Assembly: GCA_016197205.1 (NCBI GenBank)
Contig: JACPWG010000111.1
Coordinates: 1-64,000 of the forward strand
Reading direction: 5' to 3'
Origin: Planctomycetota bacterium
GTDB lineage: Bacteria; Planctomycetota; MHYJ01; WSZJ01; JACPWG01
Length of the DNA stretch: 64,000 nt
The translations under genes were made by a program, and so were the position numbers. The notes under the pieces are model-generated. The model was not told the origin of the DNA and did not search any database. It saw only the letters and a program-made list of their open reading frames with translations. Below, piece by piece: positions 40,601 to 48,868 of this stretch. The first letter of the stretch is position 1; each line of letters begins with the position of its first letter.

Positions 40601-41835
40601 GCTTCGAGAAGATGAAGCGCCGTTCGATTGTCGATCGGGAGCGGCGCAGCCGGCGTCTCGCGCCAGCGCGTATTGAGCGGACGCCCTTCGAGGAAGGGGA
40701 AGCGGTCGGGGTCGAAGAGCGTCCCGCCGTAGCCTCGGAGCCGGAGCCGGTCGTGCTGGACGCCGCCGTGCACCGCGCGAAACGTGGCGAGCAGCCTGCC
40801 CCAGGCATCGAATCGGCGCTCCAGCACCTCCTCCCCATGACGATCGGCTGACTCGCGAAGCTGTGCCCCAAGCGTGGACACCGCATAGTGCTCCGTGTAC
40901 ACCGGGTCCTGACCGAGGAGCAGCAGGCCGCGCTCCTCTGCCGAAAACAAAAAAACAAGCCGCATCATCACCGTGACGGCGGCCTCGTACAGATGCGGCT
41001 CGCTCACATCCTTGAGCAGGGCGCCGCCCCGGTCACCGTTGATTCGGTCGATGGCCTGGACGAGGAGCTCGACCGCATTGCGGACCTGACGGCCAAGCTG
41101 GTCCGTGACCTCCTGCTGGTCTTTGCTGCTCTCAGCCAGCAGGGCCTCCAGCGTGTCGCCTTCCGCGACTCCGACGAGGCGGGCCACGCCGAGCAGGCTG
41201 CGAAACGCCTGGAGAGTGATTGGGTCGTCGAACCAGTGTTCCGCGTACCAGGAGGCGAAGCCGGTGGTCTCGCCCCGCGGGGCGTACACCAGTGTCCATT
41301 GCTCGCCGTTCGTCACGAGACCGAGCCGCACGCTGGTCGCGTGCAGGAGTTCCATCATGCGCGTCGCAGGGGAGGCCTTCCAGGCCCGGCCTTCCTGCGG
41401 CTTGTCGGCGTCCTGGGTCGCGGGAAGGAAGACTACAAGGACTCGCGGGGCGCCTTCGCCGCGCGTCCCCGGCGGAGCGGCCACGACGAGGTCGGGCCTC
41501 AGGGTTTCGCCCTGCTCGGGCATGAGCGCGGCGAGGTTCGGCGGGACGGCTTGCCCCTCCAGCAACGCATCAGGCGGAAACCCGAGCGCCACCCGCAACA
41601 CGAAGTGGAGCCACGCCCGATGTGCGGCCGGGTCAGGCCGCCTGGCGGACAGGCTTGCGGTCCACTCTTCCCACGCATCCTTGAGCGCGCGCCGGGTCTC
41701 GGAGTCGTCCTTGTCCAGCCCCTGGGGGAAGACGCGGAGGAGGACCGGCATGGAGAGGAAAGGGCCGGAGACTTCGACAAGCGACAACCACTCGGCGTGA
41801 TGACGAGCGATAGAAGGTGGCCTTGGGGACTTCAT
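37630..41835 (-). CDS. drmMI: DISARM adenine-specific DNA methyltransferase DrmMI
   Basis: The 1401-residue protein has the large class 1 DISARM methylase layout. An N-terminal region up to about 560 resembles Eco57I/PglX-type proteins. Motif I is FAMGSGAF (618-625), a target region follows, and the catalytic motif IV is NPPF (921-924) in AIAGNPPFRGG, which indicates N6-adenine methylation. The C-terminal part (about 1100-1400) resembles a specificity or target-recognition domain (RYTPTDCLETFPFPPLSP). DrmMI marks host DNA so that it is spared. The start overlaps the drmD stop by 4 bp (ATGA), so the two are coupled. No frameshift is visible. Confidence 0.93.
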   Translation of the reverse strand: MKSPRPPSIARHHAEWLSLVEVSGPFLSMPVLLRVFPQGLDKDDSETRRALKDAWEEWTASLSARRPDPAAHRAWLHFVLRVALGFPPDALLEGQAVPPNLAALMPEQGETLRPDLVVAAPPGTRGEGAPRVLVVFLPATQDADKPQEGRAWKASPATRMMELLHATSVRLGLVTNGEQWTLVYAPRGETTGFASWYAEHWFDDPITLQAFRSLLGVARLVGVAEGDTLEALLAESSKDQQEVTDQLGRQVRNAVELLVQAIDRINGDRGGALLKDVSEPHLYEAAVTVMMRLVFLFSAEERGLLLLGQDPVYTEHYAVSTLGAQLRESADRHGEEVLERRFDAWGRLLATFRAVHGGVQHDRLRLRGYGGTLFDPDRFPFLEGRPLNTRWRETPAAPLPIDNRTALHLLEALQFLQVKVPGGGPAEARRLSFTALDIEQIGHVYESLLDHEARRAAEPVLGLLGTKDLEPEIPLARLEAFRAKGIDPLVDYLREQTGRSAAALRKALQTDVELDEGHLLAACDNDPALCARVQPFAAVLRTNSRGYPVVIGAGGVFVTEGIERRSTGTHYTPRSLTEPIVRHALEPLVFDGPAEGRPRDAWRLRTAREILALKVCDFAMGSGAFLVQTCRYLSELLVEAWELAEKASPGRIVVTPEGELSVGQPSERPLPTDVAERLALARQVVADRCLYGVDVNPMAVEMAKLSLWLVTLQKDRPFTFLDHALRCGDSLLGLTDPEQIHCFHLEPERGREIHEGLFNFPAAFRPAFEAALEKRAQLARLPVNDVRDLEAKARLQREAEDALERVKLMADGIVLTALAQGEAGSAVLDGELKELATGLGEALSPRRSAAEQERLLVEVRKRVKDTLTATRDPRGRLRRPFHWILEFPELFADAGNGGGGGAAAGGKALRGTRGFDAIAGNPPFRGGQLLRQTLGGDYREYMVSHLAGGQRGSADLCAYFFLRARGLLKDGGSFGLLATNTIAQGDTSEVGLEQVTGNGCTIYRAVPSRQWPGEATLEVAHVWVRRGAWAGEHVLEERGERTVLVDGISPQLAAKGAVAGKPFRLAANAGRSFQGSIVLGMGFVLEPEEAQALIRKDPRNREVLYPYLNGEDLNSRPDQSASRWVINFHDWPLERAEEHPDCMRIVREKVKPERDKNPRKPRRERWWQFAERQPALYAAIAGLERVLAMSQVSAHLSLATVPRSQVFSHTLYVLPQGVDPEFACLQCSIHEVWARTYASTLETRLRYTPTDCLETFPFPPLSPILTDLARRYHDHRASIMRTRDEGLTTTYNRFHDPAETAASAPDIAALRDLHVTLDRAVAAAYGWSDLDLGHGFHETKLGLRFTLSEAARAEVLDRLLRLNHERHAEEVELGFHTDGRKSKKGSRRPPPSSNSGPDLFP

Positions 41836-44800
41836 CGCCTGCCGCCCTCGTCTCGGGCCAGCTTTGCGGGCACGAGGAGCGTGACCGCCACTGGGAAAAG
41901 GCGCGGGGCAGGCCGCGCATAGCGCGCCCGAAGCGCGCACGCTTCCCGTTCGAGCTCCTTCGGGATGCTCGCAAGCCTCGCCGCGAGCACTTCGTGGTTC
42001 CGCTGCCGCTGCTCCTTCTCCGGGTCTTCCCAGATTTCAAGCTGCTTCGGAGGCTCGGCTTCAAGCTCGGCTCGGATGGTTCGCGCAAGTTCGTTCAGAA
42101 CCGCCGTCAGGTCGTCCACCTCCTTCTCCGCCCGCTCGGAGAGCTTCTTTTCCAGATTGGCCGTCCGGTCCTTCATGCGTGCGTCAAGGGCTTGGAGGAG
42201 CGAGGGACGGACGCTCGACCAGAGCTTGGCGAAGCGCGACTTGACGGCGGCGCTGGGTTCGTCATCGGTTGCAGCCTTCAAGGCGGCCTCGGTCTGGCCC
42301 ACGTTCATTCGGGCAAAGCGGCCCTCGCGCAGGAAGCCGCCGGCGGCGAGCACCTCCTCGTGGAGCCGCCGGTTGTCGGCCCCGAGCACGACGAGCCGCG
42401 CGTGCGCGACCAGGGCGGGCGCATCGAGCACGGCGTCGGGCACGACGCGGGCCGTGACCCGGTGGAGACCGGGCTTGCCGCCTTGCCGGCCCTCCAGCGA
42501 CCACAGCTCCTCGCGGAGGAGCCGGAGGCACATCTGGACGAGGCGGTGATGGAGATGTGCGAGGACGACGTCGTCGCGTCCCGCCGCGAGGTTGTGATCG
42601 AAAACGATCGGGCGAATTTCGCCGGTGTGCGGGTGGGCGAGGCCCTCCCCGCAGACGCCCCAGCTTCCGCCCATCGGGGGGAGATGAAAGGCGGGGAAGG
42701 TCTCTCCTGCCCGCCCCGGATCCGACGGCGCGACGCGGAGCAGTACGCGCCGGAGGGGCGGCTGTCCGGCAAGCTCCAGTGCGACCTGGACGGCGGTCTG
42801 AATGTTCGCGGGCTCGACGCGCAGCTCCTTGCGCGACTCGGCAAGTTGATCGTGGAGTTGCTTCACCAACTCGCGGAGGTCGCGTTCCAACTTGAGCATC
42901 CGCCGCACCGGCTCGGCGGCGCGCTCGGCGCTCCGCGTGTCGAGCGCGCGCCGCCGCCCGAGCATCGCCTCCTCTACCTGCTCGGCGATCACGGGACCGA
43001 CCTTCCCCAGGTCCTCGCGTATGGTCTCGATCTTGAGCGCCGCCCGCATCAGGAATTCCAGGTCGCCCGCCAAGTCATCCGGCCGGGCAGCGGGGGCGGG
43101 CTTCTCCCGGTCGAAGCCCTTCCCCACGAAGTGATACACGAGGACGTGCTCGGCGCGCTGACCGTGACGATCCAGGCGACCGTTGCGCTGCTCCATCCGG
43201 TTCGGATTCCAAGGAATCTCGTAGTGCACGAGCCGGGAACAGTGGTTCTGCAGGTCGATGCCTTCGGAGGCGGCGTCCGTGGCGAGGAGGATGCGGACCG
43301 GAGAGACCTTCGGGTCGGCCTGGAACGCGGCCTTGATCCTCTCGCGGTCCTCGGCAGGCATCCCGCCGTAGAGCGTGAGGAGGCGGCCCTCCTCGTTGAA
43401 CCCTTCGGTCGCGAGGTGCTGGAGCAGCCACTTCTGCGTCGCGCGGTATTCGGTGAAGAGGAGGACCCGGCAGTCGTTCCACTTCCCTCGGGGCTTGACC
43501 GTGGCCGCGAGCCAATCGAGCAGCATGCGGGCCTTGCTGTCGGGCCGGGGCGCTGCCTTCGAGGCCAAACTGTGGAGCCTTCCGAGCAGCTCCTGCTCGT
43601 GCGGGGTCAATTCGGCGAAAACGCGGGAGGTCGCTTCGATCGCGCCGGCGGCGGCTTCCTCTTTGCGTTCGTCCCCGGCGTAGTCCTCCTCGGCCTGGTC
43701 CACGTGCCTTCGCAGGACGGCCATGGACAGGTTCGGCCGTTCCGATGCGGCGGGCGACGCGGCCGACGTGCGAACTGCGGCTTCATGCTTGGCGAGCGTG
43801 TCGGCGAATGCGGCGGGTGAGGAGAAGAGCCGCTTTTTGAGCAGCTTCAGGACGAACTCCGTGCCGAAAGTCTCGACGTGAGCTCGGGCGCGTTCGAGTC
43901 GGGACCGGGTGTACTCCCGGAGGAGTTGATGCGCCGACTCCTCCTCGGGGGTGTACGCCACTTCGAGAGGCTCGAGCTGCCGATGCGCGAAGCGGCGTTC
44001 GCCATCCCACCGACGTTCCAGCTCGCTTTTCATGCGGCGCACCATCACCGCGCGAAGTTGAAGCGGGTCGATGTCCGTGCCGCGGATGAAGCGTTGATGG
44101 TCGACCAGTTCGAGGAGCGCCGAGAAGCTTTCCGTGTACCCGTTGTGGGGTGTCGCGGTGAGAAAAAGCTTGTGCTCGAAGTGCGGCGCCAGAGTGCGGA
44201 TCGCGGCGGTGCGGAGGGAGTCGGTCGCGTAGTTGCCCGTGCCGGACGGCGCGACGTTGTGCGCTTCGTCCACGATCAAGAGGTCGAATCGTCGCGGGAA
44301 GGTGGGCTCGCCTTCAGGAGGGAGAGCCTCCCGGAAGAGTCGGAGAGGACGGTCGCGCTTGAGGAAGTCCATGGAGGTGATGAGGCGCGGAAAGTGGTTC
44401 CACGGGTTCGTGCGAATGCCGCGACGGCGACGCAGGTCTTTCATGGCGTCCGAGTCGACGATACGGAACTCCAAGCCGAACTTGTCGCGCATCTGGTCAC
44501 GCCACTGGATCTGGAGGGAGGCGGGACAGACGACAAGGATTGAGCGGGCACGATGGCGAAGGAGCAGCTCCTGTGCGACGAGCCCGGCTTCGATGGTCTT
44601 TCCAATGCCGACGTCGTCCGCGATGAGGAGGCAGGCGCGGGGCATTTGGAGGGCCCGGACGACGGGTTCGAGCTGGTAATCCTCGATGGTGATGCCGCTG
44701 CGGAAGGGGGAGTGAAGCGCGCGGTGGTCGGCAGAGGAGGTCGTGCCCCAGCGAATGGCGTCGAGGAAGGCGTCGAGGCGACGCGGCGCATCGAAACCGC

Positions 44801-45044
44801 CGGCGGGGTCGGGGAGCGTCACGCGTTCCAGGACCTGAGCGCCGGGTTCCAATTCCCAGATCACCTGGAGGTCCTGGTCGGGCGCATCGTCCTCGACGGA
44901 GGAGAGGGTGAGAAGATGCTCGGGCGGGAGCGGATCGGGTCGCAGTGGATCAACGAGGGGCGCGGACTGCACGCAGTCTTTCACGACGAAGTGGTGGCGG
45001 CGCACCTGGACGACCTGTCCCGGAGCGGGCACCGATCGGTCCAT
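41832..45044 (-). CDS. drmD: DISARM SNF2-type helicase DrmD
   Basis: The 1070-residue protein has an N-terminal DISARM-specific region and then an SNF2/Rad54-like motor. Walker A is DDVGIGKTIEAGL (GIGKT 146-150) and Walker B is LLIVDEAHN (DEAH 259-262). LTATPHNG and the C-terminal helicase motifs ATDAASEGIDLQ and IPWNPNRMEQRNGRLDRHGQ follow. Long coiled-coil segments fill the last third. drmD defines class 1 DISARM and comes first in its canonical gene order. I begin at the ATG at 45044, with GAAGGGA upstream; an open frame runs 28 codons further. Only 91 bp separate it from batE on the same strand, and I see no strong promoter, so read-through from the bat genes is possible. Confidence 0.93.
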   Translation of the reverse strand: MDRSVPAPGQVVQVRRHHFVVKDCVQSAPLVDPLRPDPLPPEHLLTLSSVEDDAPDQDLQVIWELEPGAQVLERVTLPDPAGGFDAPRRLDAFLDAIRWGTTSSADHRALHSPFRSGITIEDYQLEPVVRALQMPRACLLIADDVGIGKTIEAGLVAQELLLRHRARSILVVCPASLQIQWRDQMRDKFGLEFRIVDSDAMKDLRRRRGIRTNPWNHFPRLITSMDFLKRDRPLRLFREALPPEGEPTFPRRFDLLIVDEAHNVAPSGTGNYATDSLRTAAIRTLAPHFEHKLFLTATPHNGYTESFSALLELVDHQRFIRGTDIDPLQLRAVMVRRMKSELERRWDGERRFAHRQLEPLEVAYTPEEESAHQLLREYTRSRLERARAHVETFGTEFVLKLLKKRLFSSPAAFADTLAKHEAAVRTSAASPAASERPNLSMAVLRRHVDQAEEDYAGDERKEEAAAGAIEATSRVFAELTPHEQELLGRLHSLASKAAPRPDSKARMLLDWLAATVKPRGKWNDCRVLLFTEYRATQKWLLQHLATEGFNEEGRLLTLYGGMPAEDRERIKAAFQADPKVSPVRILLATDAASEGIDLQNHCSRLVHYEIPWNPNRMEQRNGRLDRHGQRAEHVLVYHFVGKGFDREKPAPAARPDDLAGDLEFLMRAALKIETIREDLGKVGPVIAEQVEEAMLGRRRALDTRSAERAAEPVRRMLKLERDLRELVKQLHDQLAESRKELRVEPANIQTAVQVALELAGQPPLRRVLLRVAPSDPGRAGETFPAFHLPPMGGSWGVCGEGLAHPHTGEIRPIVFDHNLAAGRDDVVLAHLHHRLVQMCLRLLREELWSLEGRQGGKPGLHRVTARVVPDAVLDAPALVAHARLVVLGADNRRLHEEVLAAGGFLREGRFARMNVGQTEAALKAATDDEPSAAVKSRFAKLWSSVRPSLLQALDARMKDRTANLEKKLSERAEKEVDDLTAVLNELARTIRAELEAEPPKQLEIWEDPEKEQRQRNHEVLAARLASIPKELEREACALRARYARPAPRLFPVAVTLLVPAKLARDEGGRR

Positions 45045-45135
45045 GACGCGGGTCCCTTCGAGCGGATGCGGCACCAGGTTCAGCGCAGCGGGCACGATCC
45101 CGCGGGGGCCGCAGGGGAAATTCAGCAATGGGGCT

Positions 45136-45999
45136 TCAGTACGTCACGGCCGCGTCGGCGGGGATCCACCCTTCCGGTCCGCCGGAAAGGCGGATCAGGA
45201 GCCATTCGCCGCGGGCCTCGAGGAGGGTGAACTCGGCCCCCTCCGCGAGCGGAGCGGTGAAGGCGGGTTCGTAGCTCGTGGCGTTCCCTTTCCGGGCCAC
45301 GACCTCCTTCACGACGACGACGCCGTGGCGGACGAAATCGTTCGCGTAGGCGTCGCGGGCGACCGTGACGGCCGCGAGGAGGGCGAGCGCGAGCGCGGCA
45401 ACGACGGCCCGCCGGAGCGCCGGGCGACCCGGCCGGACCAGCGAGGCGAGCCCGAGGAGGAAGGCGACGGCCGAGAAGCCTACAAGGAGGTCGAACTTCT
45501 CGGGATAGCTGAGCCAGCCCTGCCAGAAGAGAAGCTGGTCGAGGAAGCCGCGCCGACCGTCGAGCGACGCGCCCGCGGTCGTGGCGCCGGTCGCGCTCGT
45601 CGCGCCGGCCGCCGTGGAGGAGGCGGCCGCGTCTGACCCGAGGGCCAGGCGGAGATTCGCCTCGAGGTAGGGGTCGCGCGGCCGGTAGCGTTGCGCGCGC
45701 CGGTACGCGGCGATCGCGCGCCCGCGCTTCTCCGCCCGCATGAAGGCGTTACCCTGGTCGTAGAGCACGGCGCCGCTCACGATGCCCGCGTCGAGGAGCT
45801 CCTGGTAGAGCGCGGCCGCGCGCAGGAAATCCTCGGGCGCGGCCGCGTGGTTGAAGGCCTCCTGCGCAGCCTGGAACTTTCGCGAGACGTCGAGGTCGGG
45901 CGCGCCGCAGCCGGCGAGGAGGGCGAGTACCAGGCACGCGAGCACGGCCGCGACCGCGCGTACGATCGGGACATCGGCGATCTTGGGCACGAAGCACAT
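45136..45999 (-). CDS. batE: BatE-like TPR and SH3 lipoprotein
   Basis: The 287-residue protein begins with a lipoprotein signal ending in LLAGC (lipobox Cys near residue 31). TPR helices follow (FQAAQEAFNHAAAPEDFLRA, YDQGNAFMRAEKRGRAIAAY). Two membrane spans (FDLLVGFSAVAFLLGLASLV and RRAVVAALALALLAAVTVA) and a C-terminal SH3-like domain (FTLLEARGEWLLIRLSGGPE, then GWIPADAAV) complete it. This is the BatE architecture of the Bacteroides aerotolerance operon. It lies downstream of batD, but the vWA proteins BatA and BatB and the MoxR ATPase are absent from the window. The 159-bp gap to batD holds a dispersed GC-rich motif. Confidence 0.8.
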   Translation of the reverse strand: MCFVPKIADVPIVRAVAAVLACLVLALLAGCGAPDLDVSRKFQAAQEAFNHAAAPEDFLRAAALYQELLDAGIVSGAVLYDQGNAFMRAEKRGRAIAAYRRAQRYRPRDPYLEANLRLALGSDAAASSTAAGATSATGATTAGASLDGRRGFLDQLLFWQGWLSYPEKFDLLVGFSAVAFLLGLASLVRPGRPALRRAVVAALALALLAAVTVARDAYANDFVRHGVVVVKEVVARKGNATSYEPAFTAPLAEGAEFTLLEARGEWLLIRLSGGPEGWIPADAAVTY

Positions 46000-46113
46000 C
46001 CTGGAAGCGTCGTGAAATTGTTGCCGGGTTCCATTTCGCCGGCCTTGCCGGTACGCAAGCTCGCAGCGGCCGGCAGCGGGGTGCGGACGGGGCGTGGCCG
46101 GCGGTGGCCGCAG

Positions 46114-46140
46114 GACCGCTCCCTCACGGTCGCGGTGCCG
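46114..46140. repeat. GC-rich dispersed motif, copy 2
   Basis: Core ACCGCTCCCTCACGGTCGCG in the gap between batE and batD; same family as the copy at 7508-7536. Confidence 0.8.
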
Positions 46141-46158
46141 TGGGCCGCCCGGCGGCCC

Positions 46159-48120
46159 CTACCGCAGGCGGCCGGACGCATCGAGGGTCCGCAGGAGCGC
46201 GTCGAGCAGGGACTCCGCTTCGTCGGTGAGGCCGCGGGCGACGGCGTCCCCGGCCCCGTAGCGCGCGCCGTCGCAGGCGTCGAGGAAGGCGCCCGTGCGT
46301 CGGGCGACATCCTCGGCGACGCTCCAGGCGGCGAGTCGTGCGCCGACGTCGCGGGTGGTGAGGCCGGCCTCCGGGACGTCGGCGACGTCCGCCACGAGCC
46401 CGACCAGCGCGCCGCGCAGCTCCTGGGTGCCTTCCCGGAGGGCGTTCGCCTCCACGCGTGCGCGCGCGTCGCGCAGTCGAGCGCGGGCCCGGCCGGCCGC
46501 CGCGCGGCGCCGTCGCAGGGCAGGATCCCCGGCCCAGCGCCTGAGCCGGCGCGCGACGACGAGCGCCGCCAGGTACGCGAAAAAAAAGCCCGCGACTACC
46601 GCGATGCGCGGCCCAGGACGCACCGACTCGTCCCGCACCGCGTCCAGGTCGTTCACGTTCGCGAAAATGCCCTCCTTGCGCGCCTCGATTTCCTTCCGGA
46701 CGGGGCCGGCCTCGCGAGGCCTGGCCACCACCTCCCCGTCCATCATCCGTTCCGACGGAGACACTTCGACCGGAAGCGGCGGCGTGGAAACCGTGACGAA
46801 CCGCTCCTTCTCCACGTCGAAGTAGGAGAGCGGCACCGCGGGGAACGCCTTGACCTCGGCCTTCAGCGGACGCAGGGAGTAGGTGAAGCACCGCGCCCCG
46901 CCCTTTGATTCCTCGGTCGCCTCGTAGACGCGGAAGCCGTCAGCGACGTCGGGCATCGACTTCAAGTCCGGCGCGGACACCTCGCCGAGCGTCCCCTGTC
47001 CCTTGAGCGTGAGGGTGAGGGTAAGCGGATCCCCCACGCGTGCCCGGCGCGGCGAAAGCTCCGCGCCCCAGTCGAAGCGTCCGATCGCGCCGGTATAGGT
47101 CGGTGGCCGACCCTCGCGCGGCACGTCTTTCACCGTGACCGTGAGGCGCTTCGCGACGGCGTATACCTCCTCGCCGGCCAGCCGGCCCCGCCGGTCGATT
47201 TCGCGGCCGAAGGTTCCTTTCAAAGTCACCGGCCCGAACGCGTACTCGCCCGTTTTCTTGCCGAGGAAGACGCGCGGAAAGGAGTACTCCCAGTAGCCGG
47301 CCTCCTGCCCGTTCCGGGTCGGGCGGCGCAGGCGGCGCGGCTTCGGATGAAACGCCGTCGCGCGGTTTTCGAAGAAGGAGAGGAGTTGATTGCTCCCCAG
47401 CTCGTTCACGCTGAAGCCCGCGTCTCCCCGGCTCTGGTACGCGCCCAGCCAGTGCTGCCAGTCGCTGGTCGGCTCGAGGCCGTCCGGCACCGGGTCCACC
47501 CAGGGCACGTGCAACGCGGGGGGCGCGGACTGCACGCTGACGGGGTCTCGATCGGCGTGCGAGTCCGGCAGGTCCTTCACGAGAATCCGCAAGGTGAGGG
47601 TGAAGGGTTGGAGCGGGTAGACGGCCTCGCGGTCGGTCGAGAGGTCGAGGAGGGCAAGGTCCTGGTCCTGCGGCGGAACGACCTTCAGCGTGAAGGCGCG
47701 CCCCTTCACGACCTGCCCGTCGATGGTGGCCAGCGGCGGCGGCACCTGGAGCAGGCCGGCGGCTTTCGGCGTCAGGCGGAAGTAGAACTCACGGCCGAAA
47801 CGGACGCTCTCGGCCACCCGGCCGTTCACGATCGTGACGCTGCGCGAGTTCAGCGACTTGTCGCCCGCGGGCTCCACGACAAAATCGGAAAAGGCCGAGA
47901 GGTCGGGCGCGGAGGGGTTCTCGGTGTTTTCGATGGACACGCGGTAGACGACGGACTCCCCCTCGTAGATCTGGGCGCGCTCAAGCTGGGCGACGACCTG
48001 CGGGCCGTCCTGGGCGAAGCCCGCGGGCGCGGCGAGGAGGACGAAGAGGGCGAACCGGGCGACGGACAGGACGGGAGCAAGGCGAGAAGCGCGGGCGCGT
48101 CGAGGATGCGGTCTTTGCAT
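46159..48120 (-). CDS. batD: BatD-like oxygen-tolerance protein
   Basis: The 653-residue protein has a signal peptide (about 14-36, ending GFAQ). The BatD beta-sandwich repeats follow (VVAQLERAQIYEGESVVYRV, then VSIENTENPSAPDL; later VGDPLTLTLTLKGQGTLGEV, then SAPDLKSMPDV). A late membrane helix (IAVVAGFFFAYLAALVVA, about 510-530) and a cytoplasmic helical tail end the chain. BatD is thought to sit in the cell envelope with the vWA partners BatA/B. I start at the ATG at 48120, since the longer frame would put about 28 residues before the signal peptide. No obvious ribosome site is seen. It is the first of the two bat genes. Confidence 0.8.
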   Translation of the reverse strand: MQRPHPRRARASRLAPVLSVARFALFVLLAAPAGFAQDGPQVVAQLERAQIYEGESVVYRVSIENTENPSAPDLSAFSDFVVEPAGDKSLNSRSVTIVNGRVAESVRFGREFYFRLTPKAAGLLQVPPPLATIDGQVVKGRAFTLKVVPPQDQDLALLDLSTDREAVYPLQPFTLTLRILVKDLPDSHADRDPVSVQSAPPALHVPWVDPVPDGLEPTSDWQHWLGAYQSRGDAGFSVNELGSNQLLSFFENRATAFHPKPRRLRRPTRNGQEAGYWEYSFPRVFLGKKTGEYAFGPVTLKGTFGREIDRRGRLAGEEVYAVAKRLTVTVKDVPREGRPPTYTGAIGRFDWGAELSPRRARVGDPLTLTLTLKGQGTLGEVSAPDLKSMPDVADGFRVYEATEESKGGARCFTYSLRPLKAEVKAFPAVPLSYFDVEKERFVTVSTPPLPVEVSPSERMMDGEVVARPREAGPVRKEIEARKEGIFANVNDLDAVRDESVRPGPRIAVVAGFFFAYLAALVVARRLRRWAGDPALRRRRAAAGRARARLRDARARVEANALREGTQELRGALVGLVADVADVPEAGLTTRDVGARLAAWSVAEDVARRTGAFLDACDGARYGAGDAVARGLTDEAESLLDALLRTLDASGRLR

Positions 48121-48161
48121 GGCTGCACGATCGCGAGAGGCCCGTGGGCGAAATCCAGTCA

Positions 48162-48396
48162 CGATGCCTGGGGGCGCGGGCCTCCGGCCCGCGCGAATGG
48201 CCACATGATGCGCGACTTCCCGTGGTTCGGTCGGCTACCGTGTCCGAGCTTCGTCAACGGGCCGCCGTGGTGTTTGAGGGAGGGCCCGTGAGCGCCCGCG
48301 AAAAAACAACTGCGCAAATTCGGACTTCGAGGCTCCTGGGGGCGCCGCCCTCTGGGCCGCGCCGCGCGGCCCGGAGGCCCGCGCCCCCAGGCATCG
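48162..48396. repeat. 26-bp perfect inverted repeat with inner hairpin
   Basis: CGATGCCTGGGGGCGCGGGC begins the left arm (48162-48187), and its exact complement forms the right arm (48371-48396), about 183 bp apart. The right arm is itself half of a compact hairpin (48334-48391; arms about 26 bp with a few mismatches). A related copy lies at 23963-24040. Confidence 0.75.
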
Positions 48397-48437
48397 GTCG
48401 AGCCACGAAAATGTAATGTAACTCTTGCGCGGGCGCT

Positions 48438-48500
48438 AACCGGTCGCTGGAGATCGGCTACTGGTTCGGCGCCGGCCTCTTGTGGGACGGCGCGGGCAGA
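48438..48500 (+). pseudogene. 63-bp fragment of an Asp/Gly-repeat gene
   Basis: The translation N-R-S-L-E-I-GYWFGAGLLWDGAGR aligns with N-W-S-M-G-T-GYWFGTGLLWDGAGN of the intact protein at 50237-52324 (about 51738-51790). Most DNA bases match. There are no flanking gene parts, so this is a stranded piece of a paralogue or of a rearranged copy. Confidence 0.7.
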
Positions 48501-48676
48501 ACGGGGGACACGATCCTGAATTCCAGAAACGTCCTCGGATCCTCGCAAGCCCTTTCCGGAATTCAGGTCATGTGCCCGTTTTGTTCCCCATGAGCGGCAA
48601 AGGTTGTTACCACGGATTGAACCATGCCTTGGCGTGGCAGGGGTCCAGCCGCCGTCTGTCGTGGCCACGTTCGAGC

Positions 48677-48705
48677 TTGCCCTCGTCGGCAGGGAAGGCT
48701 AGAAT
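48677..48705 (+). promoter_or_regulatory. Candidate promoter for the exported protein at 48869
   Basis: TTGCCC (48677-48682), a 17-base spacer and TAGAAT (48700-48705) lie just before the partial MITE-like element, which would then sit in the 5' leader of the transcript. Confidence 0.5.
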
Positions 48706-48720
48706 TTCACACTGCTGGCT

Positions 48721-48846
48721 AAGTACCGCTCTACGGAAGTCGGTGACCAATAGCCGAAGGCAAGTTCGGCCGCCCGCGAGGCGCGCGAGCGAGGCGTAGT
48801 AACGGAGAACTACGTCGAGCGAGCGCAACGAAGGAATTCACCGCCT
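48721..48846. repeat. MITE-like element, partial inverted copy
   Basis: One 31-bp end (AGTACCGCTCTACGGAAGTC and onward) and the internal stem-loop half are intact. The other end is reduced by an internal deletion near 48830. The orientation is opposite to the complete copy at 8670-8837. Confidence 0.75.
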
Positions 48847-48868
48847 ATGGCGGCGAGGACGACCCGAC

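Larger units (their letters stand above)
48121..48868. other. Repeat-packed gap at the strand switch
   Basis: Upstream of batD and of the next plus-strand gene there is no intact gene. The gap holds the 26-bp inverted repeat, a GC-rich hairpin, a fragment of the Asp/Gly-repeat gene, a promoter and a partial MITE-like element, each listed separately. To the left nearly all genes from 25.8 kb are on the minus strand, apart from the cassette inside DISARM; to the right almost all are on the plus strand. Confidence 0.75.
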
